A DNA stretch of 64,000 bases from assembly GCA_021234155.1 (NCBI GenBank), contig JAJEKV010000094.1:3330535-3394534 (forward strand). The letters are read 5' to 3'. Below the pieces are notes generated by a model. It was not told the DNA's origin and searched no databases. It saw only the letters and a program-made list of their open reading frames with translations. Positions 33,401-45,129 of the stretch are shown here, piece by piece (within the stretch, counting starts at the first letter, position 1; the number at the start of each line of letters is the position of its first letter). The DNA is from Isoetes taiwanensis (taxonomy: Eukaryota; Streptophyta; Lycopodiopsida; Isoetales; Isoetaceae). A program made the translations under genes and the position numbers.

Positions 33401-33718
33401 GCCAAGATGTAGACGATTTTGATGTCGCCAACAACTTTGTTGATCAAGATTTGGAGCTTCTGAATGATGAGGAAGCTTGTATAGAACCAAATAATGGTAT
33501 GTTGCAGATTTCTTGCTATGATCTGGCTTTTTTTCGCAGATTCTGTTGTTTTGATGCATTTTTGGAAAATAGGAGGCGATGTGAAGCCAGCGATGCCGGC
33601 AAAAGAAGCGATCAAGGAAACCAAGCTTCTGATTCATTATCGCTACTAACAGAAAGTTCTTCCTTCACAACATATTTTTCCTTCTCAAAGCTGATGCATT
33701 CTTCTGCAAAGGCCTTAT

Positions 33719-33741
33719 GCCTTCTCGACTAATGAGTCGAA
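33719..33741. repeat. single GTCGA hairpin
   Basis: CCTTCTCGACTAATGAGTCG followed by AAAAGG is a lone relative of the hairpins at 23.7-24.2 kb. Confidence 0.6.
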
Positions 33742-36700
33742 AAGGTTCAGAATTCTAATTTAGTAATAATTTATTTCATTTTTTCTAATATAATATTTAA
33801 TTTTTTATTTTTAATATGAAATTTAATTTCTTTCTTTAATTTATAATATTTATTTTTTTAGCACGCCAGCCTAACCAAGCGTGCAACCCTTCTTAATTCT
33901 AGGCTATCCACGTAGCCTATACATGTCGTGAGAATATGATGTGGTATAGTCTCACCATTAAGATCTTCAGATTCTGGATTTCGGCTATTAAAATTAGAAA
34001 AAGCGGAAAAATACAGACGGAGATGGAGCGGATTCGCAAATCTCTCCGCTCCCTAAGTTACCTCTTCTCTAAACTTTCCATCGATTTTCTTCTACCCTAG
34101 GTTTGCATAGAAGAGATTAGATTAGTGGCCGCTTCTTTGTGAGATATAGCTTGAATCCGGCTTAATGTTAGTTTTTTTTTTTTTTTGTCTTGCGGTGACT
34201 ATTACACCTCCATATTTCCTTGAGGTAGCATTCTCTGATCTATTATAAGCCATATTTCCGCATTTGCTTTTTTTGGCCATATTTTGGCATTGCTCTTTTA
34301 CATTTCTCTTATAAAGGGTAAACTTATGTCCGTATGCTCCACTGCCTTCCCTCCTGCCCCTTTTTGGACTCGAGCCGTAAATTGGGCTCTGCGGCGAAAA
34401 AGGGGTAAATATTAGCTTCGGTTTGGTTGCTCCGGGCCTTGATCTGATTTACAAGCTTCGACACATAGTTATAGTTGGACAAAGGATCTAGTTGTTCATG
34501 GAGAATAAATCCTTATTAAGGCGGCTCCTTGTGGGGCTTTTGTTCCCTGATCTGGCGGTAGGTTTCCTTCTATGTTCTTCTTATGTCTGCCCGTAGTTTG
34601 AGAAGTTTTTTATGTGTATAATCAAAATCAAGCTTTCTTGCTTTGTGCTCTTGATGGCCATCTCAAAATGGGTTAGGGTTATCTTTGCACCGATTAATAT
34701 TGCACCTTCGTTTTCCTCGGTGTTAGTACCAAAAAAAACTTTCCTTGGCCATGTCTTTGGGCATTTTTTCGAATTCTCTATTTTAATCTCAACAAAAAGA
34801 AGCCTCTTTATCGAAGTTACCAAAGCGAGGAGCATTTATGCAAGGTCCAATCCTCCGGGTAAGATTTTGGTTTTAGTGAGTATTCATTGTCTTGTTGTTT
34901 CACTTGTTCGTCACAACCTTGAGTTTTTAGAGATGGGATCACCCACATTCGTTATGTTCCTAAATGAGGAAGTTGGTCATTCTCAAGCTTTTTTTTTGTG
35001 CTACTAAAAATGTTTCATGTGGGTTGACCTGCCTCCAAACATGCATCTTGAATGATTTATGGTCTTAGTGGTGAAAGAGATTTAGCTACATTTTTTGCTT
35101 GTCTCCGCCTTTAAAAGATCTTGAATAACATATCATGACATGGCATATAGCGTTCGTTCCATGTCTGCTTTTCCACATAGATTGTCCCAACCTTGAGCAA
35201 ACTAATTATTTCATATTATTCCACTCGAGGCCATTTGTTAACATCAATTTCCAAATTTGAGCCCCTTATTAAAGGGCAAGTATTTATGAAGGCCGTGCCA
35301 ATAATAAATCACGAAGATAATCATTTCAAAGGAATTGCGGATGGCACCGTTATGAACCCTCCGACAAGTTGAATATTTCATGTGATCGGTTTAATGCTTC
35401 TCAAATTATAAGAGATTATTGAATTCCTTTGTTTTGGTCAATGTCTTTTACCATGGTGGATACCTTTAGCCTATGTAAAACCGGTTTAATCATTCAAAAT
35501 TAATAGAGTTTCTGCAAGCAACTCATTGGTATACAATTACAACAACCTCAAAGGTTAGCATTTGTTATCTCTTTGAAGTATTGCAATCTTGCAAATATCT
35601 AGAAGGGTACTTTATTAGACATGAGATATGCCTTTACTAGAAGGCATATCTCTTTATGCCAATGCTTAGAAGAAGACAACTTGCTCATTTCAACTCAAAA
35701 GAGGGCGAGAACCAGTTTGGTTCTTCATACATCTCTCTCAATTTCCTCAACCGTATTTTCCCGGAGGACATCCGAGTTTTCATACTTGTTGGCAACTACT
35801 ATAATACTTAAGTTTGCCACCTAACTTTCCGATCGACTCGACTTGTTTAAAAAGTGACATCTTTACGTGCTTCCGATTGTGCACAATGTTCTTCTAAAGG
35901 CATTGCCAAGTCCATTATTATGCGGATAACCGAAATCATGGCATTTCAAGAACTATTCTTAACTTAGTAAATTTTTCTAGTCTGCTTTTGTACAAACATA
36001 AAGCAAGGTATGTTGTTTCAATATCTGCTTGTTTGAAGCCAACGACACTTGCCATAGGTCACATTGTCAATCTAGACATTTTTTTTACGGCAATGTTTAA
36101 AAATGCTTTAGCCCGTATAATGTCCTTTATTTGAACATTTTCATCTATCTTCGGGTGCTCTATCAAAAGCAGACCGCTCTTTTCATTAGTAATTTTTCTT
36201 AAACACTTTCGTCCCAATGTTGTAATACGATCGAATCCGAATCCTGGGATGAATTAAGCCGAGGAGGAAAGGCATCAAATGGCCTGCATGGTCATGGATA
36301 TGGTTCAAACTTTTGTGAAACCTTATGAACAGTGGGCCAAGAGCCAAACAAAGAACACTTGTGGCGGATGTCTACGATTCCCGATTCCATTTTGGGTTCT
36401 TGCTTCTAGAAGGCATGCCTTATCCTCCAATTATGTTTTGTATCACCGCAATGAGCGGCTATTAGTGTGGCATGTCATCCGGATGTGGTAAATCTTGCTT
36501 TTTCAAGCATGTCATGATGTTAGGTTGCAAGAAGAGAAGGGCCACCCATTTGGAAGGACATGATGCAAACACTGTTCAACTCGGTAGCAACACTTCGCTC
36601 TTCCGCGGGTTATGTTTTCTTTTAAGTGTCATAAATTGTATGTAAGCAAGTTGTTTGTAATCGGTAAAGAATCTCTTCTTTTAGTTATTTTAATTTCTCT
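33742..36700. other. long stretch with no recognisable gene
   Basis: AT-rich, with a T-run at 34172-34186. The open frames at 34612-35007 (+) and 34581-34835 (-) overlap on opposite strands and match nothing recognised. The frames at 35621 and 36279 are likewise unidentified. Confidence 0.4.
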
Positions 36701-36714
36701 TGCATGTGATTCAA

Positions 36715-37045
36715 TAGGCTGAAATAGTTGCCATGGTTCTTCATTGGCTTCACGAAGATGTGATTGTTCATAATGAGGATCTAGAATGTGAAAGAATTAT
36801 TTTGTTTTTAGACAAACAATTATGGTCAAGTACATAAGTAGATGTTTAATGTTATTCTTAGTTTTGGTGTGAAAGGCTTAAGGCAATTATTGCATGGGTT
36901 GGCCGAGCACATTGAAACATTACCATTCTTGTACAAGGTAGTCAAATTGTTGCTTTTCAGTAGGCGTCGCCGTTTAGTTTGCTATATTGAGCATCTATTT
37001 TTAAACTGCGACTTTTGGGTCTACACTTTACTTGAAGAAGGATAG
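36715..37045 (+). other. exon-like block of an unidentified gene
   Basis: After an acceptor-like TTCAATAG, + reads AEIVAMVLHWLHEDVIVHNE then DLECERIILFLDKQLW. A second frame, 36842-37045, has GLRQLLHGLAEHIETLPFLY. The composition is that of a helical protein. No family assigned. Confidence 0.3.
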
Positions 37046-37049
37046 CAGC

Positions 37050-38455
37050 CCAACAAAACCAATTAGATCTAGCTTAAACCAATCAGATCTAGCGAAGTCT
37101 TAGTAAAATATAAAGCACTATATTCAAATGAAGAATGAATGTAAAAAGATCACGATGTGTGCTACCGACTATGGCGTTCTTTTTTGGGCTCATATTGGAA
37201 TTTCGGTTGGTCACGCTTGTAAGTTTTGAAGCACATTGCATCTAGGTATGTTTGCCATGTAATACGTTAATTTATTTAAACGCATCATATGATTTCTGAC
37301 AAATTTTCTCCTTTGCAAAGAACCAACTTAAGAGACTCAACAAGATGAATATATATACACATCTATTTTTTGATGACATGTGACATAAAATCAAAGAATG
37401 AACAAGAACAAAAGTACTTTTGTTGTTGTGGATTGGCTATATTGCTAAGTATAATATTGTCAGGATTTGGTGCAAATATGCCAAATCAGGGATTGTGTTT
37501 CAACCAGTGCTAAGGGTGATGCATATCATTATTTATCTTGGCTGGTGCAAGGTATAATGTTATCAAGTTTTGGTGCATATATGCCAAACCAGACACGTGT
37601 TTCGACCAGGTGTACAACATTGTTTATCTTGGCTGCTCCTCGTTTCTTCTTGAAAGGGCTAAAATAAATCAGATGTAGTAAGTATTACCTCATAGAGCGA
37701 GGGAGAAAGAAATAAAGGAAGGGAAAAGAAGAGTTTATTTATGTCTACGAAGAGACATAGGGTCTAAGACCAACCAACTAAATACAACAAGTCTTCAACT
37801 TCTAGGGGCATTCTCCTAGTTGAAAACGCTAGTTAAACCTAGCAAAACAAAAATCGAAAACTTAGTGATAAAGCTCCATCAATGGTTCTGTACCTACCTA
37901 TGAGCACCCATTAGGGTCTGAAGATTTCTTGTGATTCTTTGTGTACATGCCGACGGTGCCTTCTCTAACCTATATAGAATAGTTGACACCTCATAGTCTA
38001 CAAGGACGATAAAAGTTAATTTAATATAATTCTATCATTCTCTCATATCCTTTTCGTTTTTCATTCCTTCATTTAGCCTTCAACCCTCCCCGCCGCACTA
38101 CTAATTCTTTGAATTAACTTTACCTAGGCTAAATTGAATGGAAATTACATTATTCTAAAAAAAAAGGAAGAAATCCACAACTAGACTCAATGCCAAAAAA
38201 CATTACCAAAACTAGGTACCTTAAATGCAGGGGGTACATAATGGTTCACAACATGGTATACTAGACATTAAAATTTAATTCAATTTATATAACTTTACCA
38301 TGCTTTAAAATGGTTTGAAAAAGACGTAAATGACATCTCAACTACCTTTTGATGTCCATTTCAATTCAATTTATATCACTTTTCCCTAATTTCCTTGCGC
38401 CTTTTCTTTCTTATAGCCTCTGGCGTGCCTTTTGCTAGTTATATATTTTTTTAAG
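37050..38455. other. intergenic with one imperfect tandem duplication
   Basis: The segments 37458-37545 and 37550-37640 are imperfect copies (TTTGGTGCAAATATGCCAAA and TTTGGTGCATATATGCCAAA, then TTTATCTTGGCTG). The rest is AT-rich with no gene seen. Confidence 0.4.
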
Positions 38456-38457
38456 GG

Positions 38458-38762
38458 GAGATCCTTTCTCCCTCCAAACTCTCCTTGCCCCCTAACCCCC
38501 CCCCTTTGCCCACCTTCCCCATCTTCTCCTTCCCTCCCTCCTCTCTAAACCCCTTTGCCCCATCTTTTGCCCCTTTGCCTAAACCCCTTTCCCTAAACCC
38601 CTCCCTCTCCTCTCTCATGCCTCTCTCCCTCCCTCCTCCCGGCCCCAACCTCTCCTACCTCTCCCCCCTCGCTCCTTTGCCTCCTTCCCTTTGTCCCTCC
38701 CTCCCTTCAATCTCCCCTTTCTTCCTACTATTCTTTCTTCACCGTCTCCCCTTCTTTTCTCG
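38458..38762. repeat. 300 bp polypyrimidine tract with CCCTAAACCCC-like words
   Basis: Almost pure C/T on +, with runs of C and several degenerate telomere-like words (CCCTAAACCCCTCC, GCCTAAACCCC, CTCTAAACCCC). The 138-codon frame across it (Pro/Leu/Ser-rich) and the opposing Gly/Glu-rich frame are probably artefacts of composition. Confidence 0.8.
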
Positions 38763-39059
38763 GATTGTTCTTCGTAAATGTTGTTGTTGTTTTATTACGA
38801 AAAATTCTATTCAAGCATTCAATTCAAAAAAAAAAAAATTTAGTATGAGTCCCATTTTCAGCCTGAGACCCAAACGTCGAGATCTAACCCACTTTAATTA
38901 AATGTGACTTGTTTGCTAAAGCTCGGGAAATAAGAGCTTATAACCCCTGTCATAACTGCTTTGAGATATATTAACAGACCCGGCTTGGTCTTCATGCAAG
39001 TAAAATGAATGTCTTTAAGCGAAATTTCTCATTTCTGTTTTCTTTATTGTCTTGTCAGC

Positions 39060-39360
39060 TTGATATGGTGTCCTTTTTCTTTTTATTCCTCTTTTTCGAT
39101 CAAGAGAATGAAATAAAAAATGACTTTGAGGCAAAGACAACATCAAAGCAGATTTTCATAAATGTAGCAGAAACAAGAAAAAGGTAATTAAGTTCATGGT
39201 CTTTGCATGCTCATTTCAAGCTCCTTCTATTTTACACAGTTTTTCTTTTCAGGTACATTACAGTAGAGGATTTCAAGAGATCCATTCCAGAGGAAGATGT
39301 AGAAAAAGCTTTTAGCGGTGCAATAGAGACTGGGAATATCACGAAAGGAGCAAGCCAGAG
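39060..39360 (+). pseudogene. MscS-like (MSL) mechanosensitive channel fragment, two exons
   Basis: Exon 1 ends at 39183 (ENEIKNDFEAKTTSKQIF, then NVAETRKR). Exon 2 starts at 39253 (YITVEDFKRSIPEEDVEKAF, then SGAIETGNITKGA). The GT-AG intron is in frame. This is the conserved soluble loop of plant MSL4-10 proteins (EAK-A-A, IF-NVA, YI-EDL, GA-ETG-I). These are plasma-membrane or organelle tension-gated channels. After KGA the sequence leaves the family, so only about 65 residues remain. Confidence 0.8.
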
Positions 39361-39391
39361 ATTTCTTGGCATCCCAAGTCCAGTTTATCGA

Positions 39392-39612
39392 CATACCATA
39401 AATTATGCTCCCAACAAGTTCCCCTCGGATGCATATTGAAGACAACATAACATATGCTCTCAAAATTGAAGACAACATAAAATATACTCTCAACAAGTTC
39501 TGCTGGATTATACAAGTTTTCATCATTACAGGTTATCAAATTGTGCCTAGCAATGCTGGGCACCATAATTAGTATGTAATAGAAATTTATAGTTTGAAAA
39601 CCTACTATCTCT
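39392..39612 (+). repeat. dispersed repeat R1, copy 1
   Basis: Matches 48558-48772 closely (ATGCTCCCAACAAGTTCCC, repeated ATTGAAGACAACATAA units, TGCCTAGCAATGCTGGGCA, GTTTGAAAACCTACT). It directly follows the MSL fragment. Confidence 0.85.
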
Positions 39613-39733
39613 AATGATAGTAGTTGGGCATGTGAATTTTTTTTAATAAGAATTCATTGTTTTTTTGCTATTAATGATTTAATATATTAATATTGTAATA
39701 TAAAGAAAGGCTAATACCTCTTTCTTTAAGAAA

Positions 39734-40325
39734 AACGGGCTTTTATGCATGGGCTTTCATGCCCCTTTATGCGGCCATTTACTGTTGCAATGTGGCTTAC
39801 AACTGGATGCTTTTTTATTTTCACTACAATTGTCATTTGGTTGCTGGAGCATAAAAAGAACCGTGATTTTCGTGGGCGACCGAAGAAACAAAATGTTACA
39901 ACTTTATGGTAACATTTTGTCCTGCACAATTTTGTGCAGAAACTATAATTGGCTTTATATGCAAGAGAAATATGTTTCTGATCACTATTGCATCTCCTAT
40001 TCATGCAGGTTTAGCTTCTCAACCCTTTTTTTCGCTCACTGTAAGCCCATTATCATGTTGTATCATATTGAAAAGCTCTGTCGTTCTTATTATTTGCAGT
40101 GCTGAAGTCATATATTGTGTTTGATAGGGGAGGATGTAAAAAGCACACTCGGGAGAGTAGTCCTAGTCATTTGGTTGTTTGTTGTGTTAATCATTTCTTC
40201 TAGCTACACAACTAGTTTCACAACAATATTGACAGTTTACCAACGGACAGCCTCGATTCAAAACATAGCAGGATTGATAGCTAGTAATATATCTATGGGC
40301 TACCAGACGGGATCATTTGATAGTT
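39734..40325 (+). pseudogene. plant glutamate receptor-like (GLR) channel fragment, three exons
   Basis: Exon 1, to 39908, encodes M1 (RPFTVAMWLTTGCFFIF, then WLLEHKKNRDFRGRPKKQ). Exon 2 is 40009-40040 (WFSFSTLFFAH, pore helix). Exon 3, from 40128, is M3 (STLGRVVLVIWLFVVLI, SSYTTSFTTIL, then IASNISMGYQTGSF). All splice borders are GT-AG and in phase. Ligand-binding and amino-terminal domains and M4 are absent. One small indel lies before RPFT. GLRs are Ca2+-permeable ligand-gated channels. Confidence 0.9.
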
Positions 40326-40342
40326 TTCTGTTCTTTTGTCCT

Positions 40343-40460
40343 TATGATGGGGTTTAATCCCCAAGTTTCAGTTTGGGCTCTCTTCCTTTGCATATACTCC
40401 GTCCCATGAGCCGTAGATCTTCCCGTGGACATTAAAAAATTATCTTATCTTATCTTATCC
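40343..40460 (+). mobile_element. (TCTTA)n-tailed element, copy 2
   Basis: Same module as 13780-13884: GATGGGGTTTAATCCCCAAG, GTCCCATGAGCCGTAG, CCCGTGGACATTAAAAAA, then four TCTTA units. It abuts the end of GLR homology. Confidence 0.6.
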
Positions 40461-40462
40461 TT

Positions 40463-40873
40463 ATTTTGAATGGTAAGCTCGAGGAAAAATATAACTTCAA
40501 AAGGCTTTCTCATCTTGTATATCAACACAGAAATTTAGATAGAGACTTGCGTACATCTATAATATTTAGAATGAAGTACTAGAAATGGAATATGTTTTTC
40601 TAGAAAATTGTAGGTTAGTTAGTATTTTTCATTATCGCATTGACAACATCCTTCTAGCCACACAATAAGGATTTCATATCACATTGACAACATCCTTCTA
40701 GGACACAATAAGGATTCATGAGCAAACCATCTGGTGGTAGTCGACACACACCACATATGATAAGACTTGCACTTTACTTCTTCTGGGGCTTCTCATCCGA
40801 TGGGAGCCAGGGGTTATTGATTAGGACATATAAGGCTTCATGCACAAACCATTTATGGGTGTTTTTTTATTGG
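40463..40873 (+). repeat. dispersed repeat R2, copy 1
   Basis: Matches 48833-49204 nearly base for base (GGTAAGCTCGAGG, TGACAACATCCTTCTAGG, CACACCACATATGATAAG, TGCACAAACCATTTA). It contains its own internal tandem pair of about 55 bp at 40630-40740. R1 and R2 also occur together at 48.6-49.2 kb, without the GLR fragment between them. Confidence 0.85.
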
Positions 40874-41395
40874 TGGTGTACAATTCAGCATGTCGCGACA
40901 TAGGGTGATTAACGGGTGCTGACCGTCCTTCATCGTGATGTTTTCGCGCCCGTCACTGTTTTTCCCAGGCCCGCCAAAATTTCCCAACCTCCGGAACGCT
41001 CGATCCGTAACCAATTCAGGAAGATCGGCCGATTTGTTGTCCATGTCAGCGATCCCTGGTATGTAGCTGCTTGGATGGTGTTTGGAATTTGGAATTGGCG
41101 GGCAAATTTCCCAAAGAATGTTTTTGTTTGGGAAAATGCAGCTGTTGTTTTCTTTTCCAGAATTCTTCCAATGCAGGCGAATTGGCGGATCTCTTTCATT
41201 TGGCCATTGCAAGGAATGGAGTACCGTTTGATCCAAACAATCTATTCTCCGGTTGCATAATCTTCAAGAGCAGTCCCACCAATTCAAGGAGCTATGTGGT
41301 CGTCCTTCCTTCCAAGATTTCTCGGCCTATACAACAATCTTTTGTCTATGGTCGACTCCATATACTTCGACCTATACAACAATCTTTTGTCTATG
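40874..41395. other. unidentified overlapping frames
   Basis: Long frames occur on both strands (40916-41260 and 41071-41454 on +; 40853-41236 on -). One + frame reads GELADLFHLAIARNGVPFDP, then NLFSGCIIF. A 33 bp duplication (CGACCTATACAACAATC type) lies at 41322-41395. No product is assigned. Confidence 0.3.
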
Positions 41396-41567
41396 AATGC
41401 CTGGCGGTAATCAACTCTTCAAAGATGCCATGGGAATTTTATTTTGGTTCTTGAATTTACGTTTCCTAATTTGCGAAGAAGTGGAGGATACAAACATTCC
41501 TACATATGATGATACTTGTGTTGATTATGTACATGACATCCAAAATCAGCACATGCGGGACTCGATT

Positions 41568-41808
41568 GAAGCAGTACATTCTTTCATGTGCGAGTTTTTT
41601 TTTAAGCGATCTGTTTTATGTAGTGCTTAATTTATTTCATATGTAGTGCTTTATTAAAGTATTGTTTACTATTTGCGAGAATATGAAACACGGATAGAAG
41701 CGGTACATTCTTTCATGTGCGCTTTTTTTAAGCAATGTTTTTATGTAGTAGTGTTTCATTCTCGGTATTGTTTACTATTTGCGAATATGAAACACGAGAT
41801 AGAAGATA
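41568..41808. repeat. tandem duplication of about 120 bp
   Basis: GTACATTCTTTCATGTGCG, then TATTGTTTACTATTTGCGA and GAATATGAAACACG, occurs twice (41572-41697 and 41703-41806) with internal length differences. It lies just upstream of the transposase-like gene. Confidence 0.75.
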
Positions 41809-41829
41809 GTTTGTTACTCTACAGAAAAT

Positions 41830-44600
41830 CGGTCTGAAAAAGAGAAGGCGTGAGAGAGCAAGAAAGAGAGTAAGGGAAGCCGAATTGAAGGAAGAGGACA
41901 AAGAATTTGAAGAGAATGTTTTCAGAAAGAGAAGAAACAACAAATCCGAGGTTGATTGCGACCAAGCTAATGAGGTATGTCATAAAGTTTCAAAGAATGA
42001 GAGGAAAGAAGTTCTTCAAGGTCTTTGCTAAGTTCTTTGCCAAATTTGAAATGTTAAAATTGAAAGACGTAGACACAATGAGAAAGATAGTTAACAACCT
42101 CAAGAATTCTCTTGCAAACCATAAGCATGTCAGATCTACTGATGTACTTACAGCAAGGACCTCGGCCATGGTATATGCTGTTGTCCCAGGCACTAATTGT
42201 TTGGGAACTTCCAAGTGCCTAAACTTGAATAGAAGATATGTGACAACAGCAGTTCAGAGGAGAAAAACAGCAGAAATTGGTGATGGCCCATGGTCAATGT
42301 TCAAAAAGAAAACCAGATCTGATAAACTAAGCAGAAAACAACAGAAATTAGTAATTGATTTTTGGACTCATCAGACCCGAGTGTCACCATGCAAGAAACA
42401 TGTTATTAAGATTAGGCTTGGCAAAGGAAAGAAGATAATGCATGCTCTACACTTCTTGGAAGAAACTGAGGTTGGTTTTTTTCTTTTAAGTTTATAATTC
42501 ATTTGTTTACAATACTAATGTGCTTGTTACTTTTAATGCAGTGTTCTTTTTATGCTAGTTTTCGAAAAGAATATCCAAAATTCGAAGTTTCATTCTCAGC
42601 TTTTCGTGCACTGAAACCTCCATTTGTTCGAAAAGTAAAGGACAGGGAGACTTGTTGTTGTGTGTATCATATGAGACTAGATTATGTTAGACAAGCACTA
42701 AACAAGATTAGGTTGGATACAAAGATTCATGGTGCTGATTGTAGTTGTACTTGTTCTGTTTGTGGTGCTGGAGCAAAGTGTGAAGCTAATACTAAGACCT
42801 ACAAATCTTCAAGTGATTTGTGGAGGTCAATTGTATGTTCAAGGACATTGCTTGATGAGTGGTATACTCATAATTGCATGTTCTTTGAAATGCACTGCTT
42901 GTGGCCCATCTAAGTTACCTATGTGTCCAAAAAGAATTAAGCAAAGTACCTTGGGGCATTTAGTAGATTGAAAAACTTTTGATAGGGTGGGTGATGTACA
43001 TTTCCTTTCTGATTTTGTGATTTATTAAACTAATCATTGCTTTGCTTTTAGGTTTATGAATCAGCAAAAGAACCTGATGGCAAAGGTGGGACAAAGGTGG
43101 TTCCAAAGCCCGTTTGTGAAGCTTTGGTATACAAGGCGAATTCAACAAACAGATTTGATGTCATATGCTAAAAATATTTTAAATGAATTCATTCCCCATA
43201 ATTATGAGGCTAGATGGCGAGCAAAACAATTGTAGATTGTTTAGGCACTTTCCCGAGAAAAAACAAAGGTGGTATCTGTCATTGATTTCGCTGAAAACTA
43301 TACCTTCAAGATACAACAAGAAATCCAAAGCTTACATTGGAGAAATGACCAATGCACAATACTTGTGCACATCACTTATAGGCATGCAACTGCAAAAGAG
43401 GTGGAGGATAATTCATTATGCAAAGGTGATAGGAATATCATCAAGGAGACACACTTTTACATTTCGGATGATAGGGAGCATGACACCTTGTTTGTCCAGC
43501 ACTGTCTTAACAAGCATGCTGATTACTTGGCCAACAAGGAAGTCAAATACAACAACCATATAATATGGTCAGATGGCTGCTCATCTCAGTTCAAGAGTGC
43601 AAGAAATTTCTATTTTCTTGGTAGATTTTATAAGGTATCGGGCATTCCAATTCACCTGGAACTACTTTGCATCATATCATGGAAAAGGTAAATTCCAATG
43701 TCTCATTAAAATTGGAATCAAAAACATTAAAGATAGTTGTTTGTTACCTTGCGGGGGGAGCATGATGGGGCGAGGGCTGTTCTCGAAGAGAGCACTCACG
43801 CATGAAATGTTGAAAAGAAATTCCAAACCTTTAAGAAATGCCCGAGGCGTTGTTCAATTCGCACGAGCACTTCAAAGATTCGACAAACATAGATGCATAT
43901 GTTAATGAAGAGGCTAGCATACCGTCTTTCTTTGTACCAACTGCATACCCGATCTTCTTTGTGGTAAACATTACTAAGCGTAACAAACTATTAATTGTTT
44001 TAGGTACTTTTGGGAGATAAAGATTGATGAAGTAAGCGAGTTGGCGGTTTGACTGCTACTTTATCGAGTCTAGTAAATTCCATAGCATCGGGCCGATAAA
44101 CTCCAAGGATGCTACTCAAGTTGCACATATGAATTACTCGTGCTTTTGTCATGATTGTTGGTTGGGTAAAATGCGGTAAGTGCATAAACAAAGATAGAAT
44201 AGGTACACGGACTTTTTTAAATTAAGACCGGGGGATTCAAGATGATCTTGCACTTGTGGATGGGCGGTCTATGAGGGGGGATCTTTGAGTGGAAATCGAG
44301 ATATTATTGATGTAGGGGAGAACTTTGCGTGGTTGCTCCAGTGAGATAACAAAGAGAAGGTTGACTTCTACATCTTAAAGTGCACTATACCTAAGCATGT
44401 TGTAGAGAAGGCCTACAAAGACCCATGGGGCCAAAATTTGGGAGGAGGGAAGTCGTTGTGACAGGGCAAGTTTTATAAAGCGGTAGGGACAACAAATATG
44501 AGCTGCTTGAATATGAGCCAGACTGCGGTGTTTATAGCCACACGTTGTGTCATGCAATTTTGAAATGAAAGATGTGGGATGTAATATGTTTGAATTGGAA
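41830..44600 (+). pseudogene. decayed gene of a conserved transposase-like family (WSDGC signature)
   Basis: Order on +: a basic Arg/Glu-rich start (41830-41990). NHKHVRST...GTSKCLNLNRRYVTT and FFxDHQT-like WTHQTRVSPCKKHV run to a donor at 42470. The next exon, from 42542, has FYASFRKEYPKFEVSF, ALKPPFVRKVKDRETCCC, YHMRLDYV and CSCTCSVC. An exon from 43052 leads to VSVIDFAENYTFKIQQEIQS, YISDDREHDTLF, WSDGCSSQFKSARNFYF and WNYFASYHGKG (donor 43687). Then come a GEHDGAR-like block, RNSKPLRNAR and FCHDCWLGKM. The repeated Asp motifs (VIDFAEN, WSDGC) look like a DDE-type catalytic core, and the CCC-x2-H cluster like zinc ligands. At least six frameshifts and stops are seen. The family is recalled as widespread and multicopy, and its function is inferred. 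Confidence 0.6.
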
Positions 44601-44696
44601 GGCGATGTCCATGAAAACATACTTGAAAGTTCTTGAGACTTGCTCACATATATTAGCACAATGTGATGTTGCTAGCGGCGGCAATCCGGCCCGGCA

Positions 44697-45012
44697 AAAC
44701 AACGAAGGTAAGTCAACGGACAAGTCGGCAAGAAAGTCAACGACAAGTCGGCCGAGAAGGCGGCACGCCAAATCGATAGCCAAGTCGTCGAGGCAAGGTG
44801 GCGCCAAGTCAACGACCAAGTCGGCGGGTAAGTCAGCGAACAAGTCAGCAGACAAAGTGGCGAACAAATCAAGAGCCAAGTCGGCGAGCAAGGTGGCGTA
44901 AAGTCAACGACCAAGTCAGCAGACAAGTCAACAGACAAGGTGGCAGGCAAATTAGTAGCCAAGTCAACAGCCAAGTCATCAGGCAATATGGCAGCCAAGA
45001 CATCCAAGTCTA
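44697..45012 (+). repeat. AAGTCAGCG minisatellite encoding Lys/Ser/Ala repeats
   Basis: About 315 bp of a 12 bp-based unit (AAGTCAACGGAC and AAGTCGGCGAGC variants). One frame (44572-44901) reads KSTDKSARKST, KSAGKSANKSADK and so on, and stops at 44901. It may be the basic C-terminal tail of the preceding gene or a non-coding minisatellite. Confidence 0.85.
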
Positions 45013-45129
45013 AAATTACCAAAAGATTAGACAAGTGACCAACTCAATTAACAATAAAACCATACAATTGACAATTTCATTCCAACAATTTCATTGACAA
45101 TTTAAACTTGTAAATGCCAAGAACAAAAT

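Noticed and set aside
32968-33624. 218-codon minus frame as one intact protein
   Set aside because: Only the middle (trihelix) is family-like. The N-terminal part is hydrophobic low-information sequence, and the C-terminal part overlaps the ATL start and TRIM.
33265-33732. 155-codon + strand frame opposite the trihelix
   Set aside because: Acidic composition looks attractive, but the minus strand carries a recognisable DNA-binding domain over the same bases.
38560-38620. Interstitial telomere
   Set aside because: Words are degenerate and not in tandem register. Only telomere-like is claimed.
38485-38901. 138-codon Pro/Leu/Ser-rich frame
   Set aside because: It follows the polypyrimidine tract exactly, and the opposing strand is equally open. 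Composition explains it.
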